From: Hymenobacter guriensis
GTDB lineage: Bacteria > Bacteroidota > Bacteroidia > Cytophagales > Hymenobacteraceae
Assembly (NCBI RefSeq): GCF_015773195.1
Contig: NZ_JADWYK010000002.1
Coordinates: 310,001 to 374,000, forward strand
Length of the DNA stretch: 64,000 nt
Direction: 5' to 3'
Below are positions 58,169-64,000 of this stretch, piece after piece; position 1 is the stretch's first letter; every line of letters starts with the position of its first letter. The notes under the pieces were generated by a model. The model did not search any database and was not told the DNA's origin. It saw only the letters and a list, made by a program, of their open reading frames with translations. Position numbers and translations under genes: made by a program.

Positions 58169-59767
58169 TCAGATATCGAACTTGATGCCCTGGGCCAAAG
58201 GCAGCGCAGTACCGTAGTTAATGGTGTTGGTCTGGCGGCGCATATACACGCGCCAGGCGTCGGAGCCTGATTCGCGGCCGCCACCGGTTTCCTTCTCGCC
58301 GCCGAATGCTCCGCCGATTTCCGCCCCGGAGGTGCCGATGTTCACGTTGGCAATGCCGCAGTCGGAGCCGGTGTGGGCCAGAAAGGCTTCGGTTTCGCGC
58401 ATGTTCAGGGAGAAAATGCTCGACGACAAGCCCTGGCGCACCCCGTTCTGCAGGGCAATAGCGTTTTCTACCTCGCCGCTGTACTTGATGAGGTACAGAA
58501 TAGGCGCAAAGGTTTCTTCCTGCACCGTGTGGTATTCGTTTTTGGCCTCCACCAGCGCGGGCTGCACGTAGGTACCGGTTTCGTAGCCGGTGCCGCTCAG
58601 CACTTCACCGCCCGTCAGCAGCGTACCGCCTTCGGCCTGCACGCGCTCCAGTGCTTCGGAGAACATGCGCACGGCGTCTTTGTCGATGAGCGGCCCTACC
58701 AGGTTGCCGTCCTGCAGCGGGTGGCCGATGGGCAGCTTGGGGTAGGCGCTCAGCAGGCGCTGCTTCACGTCTTCGTACACCTCTTCGTGAATGATGAGGC
58801 GGCGCGTGGTGGTGCAGCGCTGCCCAGCCGTACCCACGGCCCCGAACAGCACGGCCCGGATGGCCATGTCCACGTCGGCGTGGGGCGTGAGTATGATGGC
58901 GTTGTTGCCGCCCAGCTCCAGCAGGGCCTTGCCGAGGCGGGCACCTACTACAGCGCCTACCTTCTTACCCATGCGCGTGGAGCCCGTGGCCGAAATCAGC
59001 GGCAGCCGCTCGTCGGCCGCCATCCGGCTCCCAATTTCGGCATCACCGATAAGCACGCTGAAAATACCTTCGGGCAGCTCGTTTTCCCGCAGCACGTCTT
59101 TGATGATATGCTGCACGGCCACGGCTACCAGCGGGGTTTTCTCCGAAGGCTTCCAGATGCTCACATTGCCGCATACGGCCGCCAGCATGGCGTTCCAGCT
59201 CCATACAGCCACCGGGAAGTTGAAGGCCGAAATAATGCCGACCAAGCCCAGCGGGTGGTACTGCTCATACATACGGTGGGCGGGGCGCTCCGAGTGCATC
59301 GTAAAGCCGTGCAGCTGGCGCGAAAGGCCCACCGCAAAGTCACAGATGTCAATCATTTCCTGCACTTCGCCGAGGCCTTCCTGCAGGATTTTGCCCATTT
59401 CGTAGCTCACCAGCTTGCCCAGTGGGTCTTTGTAGTCGCGCAGCTTGTTGCCAATCTGTCGCACAATCTCGCCGCGCTTGGGAGCCGGCACCAGCCGCCA
59501 GGTTGTGAAGGCCTCCTCAGCGGTGCGCACTACCTGCTCGTAGTCCACAGCCGTGGCCAGGCGCACTTTTGCAATCAGCTTGCCATCGGTAGGTGAGGTG
59601 ATGCTGAGGAGCTGCTCATTATCAGTGCCGCCCCACTTCAAACCAGTGCTGTAGGCAGCATTTATTTCCTGGATGCCCAGCTCGCGCAGCACCTGACGGA
59701 TACCGTGGTGGTCGTGGTCCTGCACGTCGGTGCCGGTGGCGGTAGCTTCTTCGAGGGCTTGTTTCAT
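58169..59767 (-). CDS. Aldehyde dehydrogenase, ALDH7 (alpha-aminoadipic semialdehyde)-like
   Basis: The 532-residue protein has the ALDH fold with NAD-binding GDAEIGSRMA and ISATGSTRMGKKV, general base Glu in LELGGNNAI and catalytic Cys318 in GTAGQRCTTTRR. The sequence around Cys and the tail GGGRESGSDAWRVYMRRQTN are typical of ALDH7A1/AmaB-type enzymes, which oxidise alpha-aminoadipate semialdehyde in lysine catabolism. It has its own candidate promoter and terminator. Confidence 0.93.
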   Translation of the reverse strand: MKQALEEATATGTDVQDHDHHGIRQVLRELGIQEINAAYSTGLKWGGTDNEQLLSITSPTDGKLIAKVRLATAVDYEQVVRTAEEAFTTWRLVPAPKRGEIVRQIGNKLRDYKDPLGKLVSYEMGKILQEGLGEVQEMIDICDFAVGLSRQLHGFTMHSERPAHRMYEQYHPLGLVGIISAFNFPVAVWSWNAMLAAVCGNVSIWKPSEKTPLVAVAVQHIIKDVLRENELPEGIFSVLIGDAEIGSRMAADERLPLISATGSTRMGKKVGAVVGARLGKALLELGGNNAIILTPHADVDMAIRAVLFGAVGTAGQRCTTTRRLIIHEEVYEDVKQRLLSAYPKLPIGHPLQDGNLVGPLIDKDAVRMFSEALERVQAEGGTLLTGGEVLSGTGYETGTYVQPALVEAKNEYHTVQEETFAPILYLIKYSGEVENAIALQNGVRQGLSSSIFSLNMRETEAFLAHTGSDCGIANVNIGTSGAEIGGAFGGEKETGGGRESGSDAWRVYMRRQTNTINYGTALPLAQGIKFDI

Positions 59768-59782
59768 GGGGTGTGGGTGGGT

Positions 59783-59880
59783 TGAGGGAACTTGGGGTCT
59801 TAGGAACTTAGGGTCTTGGTTTTCGCGCCTGAATACAGCAACGTTTTTTGAACTTCATCCAAGACTCCTAACCGACACAA
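59783..59880. repeat. Quasi-repeat element between HtrA and ALDH genes
   Basis: Words of the type GGAACTTGGGGTCTT and GGAACTTAGGGTCTTGG are tandemly related, and TTAGG...GTCTTGG (59798-59817) is matched in inverse by CCAAGACTCCTAACC (59859-59873). It is a degenerate member of the gap-filling element class; here it occupies the ALDH leader. Confidence 0.55.
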
Positions 59881-59885
59881 AGCTA
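59878..59885 (-). promoter_or_regulatory. -7 element (TAGCTTTG) upstream of the ALDH gene
   Basis: A perfect TAnnTTTG match just after the HtrA terminator on the minus strand, 111 nt before the ALDH ATG; the repeat element would lie in the leader RNA. Confidence 0.45.
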
Positions 59886-59886
59886 A

Positions 59887-59926
59887 CAAAAAAGCCCCCG
59901 CCGGGGAGGCGGAGGCTTTTCAAACA
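59887..59926 (-). terminator. Terminator of the HtrA-family protease gene
   Basis: AAAAGCC-CCGCC/GGCGG-GGCTTTT stem with one mismatch and flanking A/T runs, 18 bp past the protease stop. Confidence 0.8.
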
Positions 59927-59943
59927 AACCCGGTGCAGGCAGC

Positions 59944-61452
59944 TTATTGGGCCTGCCCAATCGGGTAGAACGCTTTACGACCGTCGGGGTAAATACCCTC
60001 CACGAGCGCGCCCTGGTTGTTTTTGGCTTCTTCCAGGAAGCGCTTCACGTCCTGCGGCTTGGTTACTTTGTTTTTGTCGATGCGGGTGATGATGAACCCA
60101 TCGCCAATACCGGTTTCCTTGAAGTTGCTGCCGCGTACGCCCGAAATTTTAGCCCCGCCTTCAAGGTCCAGCCGATTCATTTCCTGGCGGGTGAGCGGCG
60201 CAAACTTGGCTCCTTCGTATTCCACCGATGCCATCGATTCTTCGCGCACCACATCGGTGGTACCGGTGGCATTGCGCAGCGTAGCCGAGGCCGTACGCTC
60301 TTTATCGTCGCGTAGGTAGGTTACCTTAATTTTGTCGCCGGGGCGGAAGCGGGCCACCTGCTCCTGCAGCTGCGAAGACGTATTCACCTTTGCCCCGTTA
60401 ATTTCGGTGATGATGTCGCCTTCTTTCAGCCCGGCATCGGCGGCGGCGCTGTTCTTGCTCATTCCCATCACGTACACGCCATTCAGGGTATTGAGCTTTT
60501 TCTCGGAAGCCAGCGTAGCATCCACTTCGCGGATGTTTACGCCCAGCAAAGCGCGCTGCACCACTTTATACTTCAGCAGGTCGTCTACCACTTTGCTCAC
60601 GATGGAGCTGGGCACGGCAAACGAGTAGCCCTCAAACGAGCCGGAGCGCGAGGCAATGGCCGAGTTAATACCAATCAGGTCACCTTTCAGGTTTACCAAG
60701 GCGCCGCCCGAGTTGCCGGGGTTCACCACGGCATCCGTCTGCAGAAACGACTCCACGCCCATGCGGTCTTCGCGCTGCAGAATATTGATATTACGGCCTT
60801 TGGCGGAAATGATACCGGCCGTTACGGTGGAGTTTAGGTTGAAGGGGTTGCCCACAGCCAGCACCCACTCTCCTACCTTCACGTCGTCGGAGTTGCCGTA
60901 GCGCACGAAGGGCAGGTTGTCGGCTTTCACTTTCAGCAAAGCCAGGTCGGTGGTGGGGTCAGCACCTACCAACTCAGCCTGATACTTGCGCTTGTCGTCC
61001 AACACTACCTCAATCTTGTCGGCTTTATCAATCACGTGGTTGTTCGTGACGATATAGCCGTTAGCGGCAATGATAACGCCGGAACCGGAGCCCATCTGCG
61101 GGCCCTGGGAGCGGCCGCGCCCTTGGTACTGGTCCAGGTCGTCGCCGAAGAACTGGCGCAGAAACGGGTCCATCCGAATCTGGTCGTTCTGGGTCATTTT
61201 GGGGGCGTATTCAGTCATCACGTGCACCACGGCCGGCGTCACGCTGCCGGCAGCGGCCACAAAGTTGAGGCCTTCGGGCACCACGTAATCGGAGGAGCGC
61301 AGCTCGCTGGTATAGCGCACATTGGGGTCGGCGACAAGAGCCTGGGGCGAATTGGTGCGCTCGGGCTCCAGCAGCTTGTATCCGCCCACGGCTACCGACC
61401 CGCCCAGCACGGCGGAAGCCATGAGGCCGAGCATCATTTGTTTGGCTTGCAT
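59944..61452 (-). CDS. Do/DegQ (HtrA)-family periplasmic serine protease
   Basis: The 502-residue protein has an N-terminal membrane/signal segment (MMLGLMASAVLGGSVAVGGY), the trypsin-like domain with His in IVTNNHVIDKAD, Asp in DPTTDLALLKV and Ser in NPGNSGGALVN, then a first PDZ domain (~320-405, LGVNIREVDATLASEKKLN) and a divergent second PDZ (~410-495). It degrades or refolds misfolded envelope proteins. The neighbouring Hsp20 gene and two SurA-like genes elsewhere in the window are other folding factors. It ends in its own terminator. Confidence 0.95.
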   Translation of the reverse strand: MQAKQMMLGLMASAVLGGSVAVGGYKLLEPERTNSPQALVADPNVRYTSELRSSDYVVPEGLNFVAAAGSVTPAVVHVMTEYAPKMTQNDQIRMDPFLRQFFGDDLDQYQGRGRSQGPQMGSGSGVIIAANGYIVTNNHVIDKADKIEVVLDDKRKYQAELVGADPTTDLALLKVKADNLPFVRYGNSDDVKVGEWVLAVGNPFNLNSTVTAGIISAKGRNINILQREDRMGVESFLQTDAVVNPGNSGGALVNLKGDLIGINSAIASRSGSFEGYSFAVPSSIVSKVVDDLLKYKVVQRALLGVNIREVDATLASEKKLNTLNGVYVMGMSKNSAAADAGLKEGDIITEINGAKVNTSSQLQEQVARFRPGDKIKVTYLRDDKERTASATLRNATGTTDVVREESMASVEYEGAKFAPLTRQEMNRLDLEGGAKISGVRGSNFKETGIGDGFIITRIDKNKVTKPQDVKRFLEEAKNNQGALVEGIYPDGRKAFYPIGQAQ

Positions 61453-61602
61453 GGATTGAGAACTGAGTTTGTTTTTGAGAAAAGAAGAGAGTTCTAAGAT
61501 ACAAATTCCCGTATGAATACCGCGTGAGCGGCGGCAGCGGGTTCGTAACGTAAGAGGCCGACAACCTGGTATAGGGTTGCTTGACTATAACCCGCGTATT
61601 GC

Positions 61603-61633
61603 AAAAAAGGCACCAACCAGTAGTGCCTTTTTT
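61603..61633 (-). terminator. Terminator of the Hsp20 gene
   Basis: AAAAAAGGCAC/GTGCCTTTTTT, 9-nt loop; symmetrical, 18 bp past the Hsp20 stop on the minus strand. Confidence 0.85.
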
Positions 61634-61651
61634 GCCGAATGGTCGAAATAG

Positions 61652-62098
61652 TTAGCGAACCTCGATGTGCTGCCTGGTGGTTTTGGCACTATCGAAAGGC
61701 AGCACCACCCGCAGGATACCATCGGTAAGCTGGGCATCAATGGCCGTAACGTTTACGGTATCGGGCAGGCGGAAGGAGCGCGAGAAGGTGCCGTAGCGGG
61801 TTTCGATGCGGCGCAGCTGCGGGGCATCTTCGCCTTCGGTGGCAGGGGCTTTCCGCTCCCCGCTGATTTCAAGACGGCCTTCCTGGAAGTCTACTTTGAG
61901 GTCTTCTTTGGCTACACCGGGCAGCGCCAGATGGAGCTCAAAACCCTGGGAGGTTTCCAGCACATCGGCCTGGGGCACAAAGGAAGCAGAGGGTTTAGCG
62001 GTTGGCGCTACACTATCCCGCAGGACTTCATTCAGCATGGAGTTGAATGCGCGGGAAGGACGGAGAGCGGGCAGGTTGTTATACAGAATCGTGGCCAT
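61652..62098 (-). CDS. Hsp20/alpha-crystallin small heat-shock protein
   Basis: The ATG at 62098 (MATILYNNLPALRPSRAFNS) gives 148 residues, typical for bacterial sHsps. The alpha-crystallin domain (~40-145) contains GFELHLALPGVAKEDLKVDF, RLEISGERKA, YGTFSRSFRLPDTVN and the LTDGILRVVLPF segment that precedes the C-terminal tail. It binds unfolding proteins to prevent aggregation. It follows a 240-bp AT-rich upstream region with no clear housekeeping promoter, consistent with stress control. Confidence 0.95.
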   Translation of the reverse strand: MATILYNNLPALRPSRAFNSMLNEVLRDSVAPTAKPSASFVPQADVLETSQGFELHLALPGVAKEDLKVDFQEGRLEISGERKAPATEGEDAPQLRRIETRYGTFSRSFRLPDTVNVTAIDAQLTDGILRVVLPFDSAKTTRQHIEVR

Positions 62099-62339
62099 GG
62101 TGTGGTACGAGAAAAGTTGGTTGAACACAGAAGCAATTCATTGCTATCTGCCCTACTCCTATAAATTCTGTACCACTCGCCAAAGCACCTTCTTTATACA
62201 GACAAAATGTCTTTTTTTACAAATACAGCTTCTAAGAAATTTATCAAAACAGCGAAAATAGCACTTATAATCAATGTAACGAAATTTTTACAAATGCCAT
62301 AATGACATAAAATACTCTAACCTGTGGCAACATGATCTG

Positions 62340-63122
62340 CTAATGCTGCGTAGGCAGCTGCCGCCGCTCAAACACGCGGCCACCCTGGAATAGGGTAAAG
62401 CGCAGATCGGCCCCGACTATGGGCGTGCGGAAGTTGCGCGGGCCACCGGGGATGGGGTTGCCTTCCTCATCGGTTTGGCCGAGCACCAGCAGGTAGGCAG
62501 TAGAGTAGCCGATCCAGGGCGTCAGGTCGAGCCATTCGGTAAAGCGCAGCCCCACTTCGGCGCGGGCAAGGCCAAAATCAATGAAACGTTCTTTGGGTTC
62601 GTCCTCAGCGCGCTGCAGACGCAAGTAAGCGGTGGCTTCGTAGGCCAAGCGTGGCCGGATACGGATAGTGCGGCCAATCTGGAAAGCCCGCTCCAAGTCT
62701 ATGCGCAGGCGCGTACTGGCCCGGCTCTGGCCCACGCCGGTGATGCGGTACTCGGCGCTCAGGCGCTGGCCCAGCGTGAAGCTGCCCAGCTTGCCCCGGT
62801 GCCGGAGCAGAATTTCCGGGGTCAGGGCACCGGCACCCTCCGCCCGCTGGTAGCGGGCCGTGCCGCCGATGCTCCACTGCGAACTCCAGAAATGTTCGTA
62901 CCCTACCTGCAGCTGCTTGCCGTAGAAGCCATCCGGGTTGGGAATATCCCCGTTGGTGGTGCGCTGCCCGCGGAGCTCCACAAACGCATAATTGCCGCTT
63001 TGCAGGGCATATTCTACCTGAGCTTCGGGCCACAGCTCCAGCTCGTAGCGGATGTGCTTCTGGGCTTGCGCCTGGCTGGCCGCCAGCAGCCCCGCAGCTC
63101 CTAGTAGAATACGTTTATGCAT
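62340..63122 (-). CDS. DUF2490 outer-membrane beta-barrel protein
   Basis: The 260-residue protein has a signal peptide (HKRILLGAAGLLAASQAQAQ) and a beta-barrel-like remainder (YELELWPEAQVEYALQSGNY, QLQVGYEHFWSSQWSIGGTA, RLSAEYRITG), ending in a hydrophobic strand near DLRFTLFQGG. The pattern matches DUF2490, an uncharacterised outer-membrane family. Its start overlaps the end of the M20 amidohydrolase gene by 8 bp, so they are co-transcribed. Confidence 0.85.
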   Translation of the reverse strand: MHKRILLGAAGLLAASQAQAQKHIRYELELWPEAQVEYALQSGNYAFVELRGQRTTNGDIPNPDGFYGKQLQVGYEHFWSSQWSIGGTARYQRAEGAGALTPEILLRHRGKLGSFTLGQRLSAEYRITGVGQSRASTRLRIDLERAFQIGRTIRIRPRLAYEATAYLRLQRAEDEPKERFIDFGLARAEVGLRFTEWLDLTPWIGYSTAYLLVLGQTDEEGNPIPGGPRNFRTPIVGADLRFTLFQGGRVFERRQLPTQH

Positions 63123-64000
63123 AGGTGGTTTCGGGTTGGGAAGCGGCTGCCGGCACTATAGCCGCCAGCTCTGTAAGGGCCAGCCAAGCCATCAGGCCGG
63201 GGCCTACTTCCAGCGCATGAGCGTCCACGTCGAAGGTGGGCGTATGCACGGAAGAGGCGTGGCGGCCGTCGGGGGCGCGGGTGCCCAGGCGGTAAAAACA
63301 GGCACTGGTGGCCTGCGAGAAGTAGGCGAAATCCTCCGCGGCCATCCACTGGTCCAGCTCAATAACGTTTTCCGGGCCCAGATATTCTTCGGCAGCAGCC
63401 CGAATACGAGCGGTAAGCTGCGGCTCGTTTTCCAGGTACGGATACCCCCGCCGGATTTCCAGCTCGCAGGCAGCGCCCATCGAGTCGGCTAGGCCTTCGC
63501 AGAGGCGGCGCAGGTGCTCGTGCGCCTGGTTGCGCCACTCCTCATTCAGCGTACGGAAAGTGCCTTCGATATACACTTCGTTGGGAATGACGTTGGTGGC
63601 GCCATTGGCAATGACTTTACCGAACGATAACACCGAAGGCAGCTTAGGGTTGGCACGCCGGCTTACTATTTGTTGCGCCGCCACAATAATGTGGGCCGCC
63701 ACCAGCACGGGGTCGAGGTTGAGTTCGGGCATGGCCCCGTGGCCGCCCTTACCGCGAACCGTCAGGTACAGCTCGTCGGTGCTGGCCATGTAGCGGCCGG
63801 GCCGAATACCAATCTGGCCGGCGGGCAGCATCGGAAATACGTGCTGGCCCAGCACGCTGGCCGGCGCGGGTTTTTCCAGCACGCCTTCCGCAATCATCAG
63901 TGAAGCGCCCCCGGGCAGCACTTCCTCACCGGGCTGAAAAATAAGCTTTACGGTTCCCTCAAACTCGTCGCGCAGCTGGGTAAGCAGCCGCGCCACGCCC
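63115..64000 (-). CDS. M20-family amidohydrolase/peptidase (5' partial)
   Basis: The gene runs off the right edge; the frame is still open at 63999. The visible 294 residues match the C-terminal two thirds of M20D amidohydrolases (hippurate/IAA-amino acid hydrolase type): FQPGEEVLPGGASLMIAEGV, LGQHVFPMLPAGQIGIRPG, VRGKGGHGAMPELNLDPV (lid domain), GATNVIPNEVYIEGTFRTLN and MAAEDFAYFSQ with the metal-binding Glu. These enzymes cleave N-acyl amino acids or small peptides using two metal ions. Confidence 0.93.
   Translation of the reverse strand, partial: GVARLLTQLRDEFEGTVKLIFQPGEEVLPGGASLMIAEGVLEKPAPASVLGQHVFPMLPAGQIGIRPGRYMASTDELYLTVRGKGGHGAMPELNLDPVLVAAHIIVAAQQIVSRRANPKLPSVLSFGKVIANGATNVIPNEVYIEGTFRTLNEEWRNQAHEHLRRLCEGLADSMGAACELEIRRGYPYLENEPQLTARIRAAAEEYLGPENVIELDQWMAAEDFAYFSQATSACFYRLGTRAPDGRHASSVHTPTFDVDAHALEVGPGLMAWLALTELAAIVPAAASQPETTYA

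Noticed and set aside
62199..62219. Small AGACA/TGTCT hairpin followed by Ts upstream of the Hsp20 gene
   Set aside because: The stem is only 5 bp and no plus-strand gene precedes it, so calling it a terminator is not justified.

Overview
The window looks like chromosome from a high-GC Bacteroidetes, most likely Hymenobacter or a close relative in the Cytophagales. The evidence is a type IX secretion sorting tail on an alpha-amylase, TonB-dependent receptor and TonB-like genes, DUF3857, DUF4097 and DUF3089 proteins, and Bacteroidetes-type promoters (TTG, about 19 bp, TAnnTTTG) in front of several genes. No phage, plasmid, CRISPR, rRNA or tRNA was seen. The first and last genes (SpoIIE phosphatase, M20 amidohydrolase) are cut by the window edges.

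Layout. 1-2.6 kb: an RsbU/RsbV/RsbW-like partner-switching set (phosphatase, STAS antagonist, anti-sigma kinase) with no sigma factor beside it. 2.7-8.4 kb: two parvulin-type periplasmic chaperones, a MoxR ATPase and an unknown protein. 8.5-13.7 kb: SDR oxidoreductase, GNAT acetyltransferase, outer-membrane protein, recA, DUF3108 protein. 13.9-19.3 kb: a PhoB/PhoR-like two-component pair, an RluA pseudouridine synthase, then rplM-rpsI-rpsB-tsf. 19.3-23.5 kb: a small lower-GC islet and a cluster of poorly known envelope proteins. 23.6-30.6 kb: YeiH-type transporter with LysR regulator, S9 peptidase, secreted amylase. 30.7-40.3 kb: FUSC, STAS and bestrophin membrane cluster, a membrane-anchored MutS homologue, RidA with a CDGSH fragment, a double TonB-domain protein, a diadenylate-cyclase-like protein and a CHRD lipoprotein. 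40.7-47 kb: TonB receptor, alpha/beta hydrolase lacking its nucleophile, KAS III and a hotdog protein. 47.2-54.5 kb: a tight three-gene secreted operon (TPR plus about 25 MORN-like repeats, an intact transglutaminase-like protein, and a paralogue with no visible catalytic triad). 54.6-64 kb: secreted PPC-domain protein, ECF sigma/anti-sigma/DUF4097 operon, ALDH7-like dehydrogenase, HtrA protease, Hsp20, DUF2490 protein and the M20 amidohydrolase.

The most interesting items are (i) a group of intergenic elements that fill the gap between two same-strand genes with internally repetitive, self-complementary sequence. They differ in primary sequence but share architecture, and two lie inside classic operons (response regulator/kinase and rpsB/tsf). 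(ii) The diadenylate-cyclase-like protein with a changed nucleotide-binding motif and an unrecognised N-terminal region. (iii) The MORN/TPR plus active and inactive transglutaminase operon. (iv) A CDGSH iron-sulfur reading frame hidden between ridA and the MutS-like gene. All functional statements come from reading motifs by eye; no database search was run.
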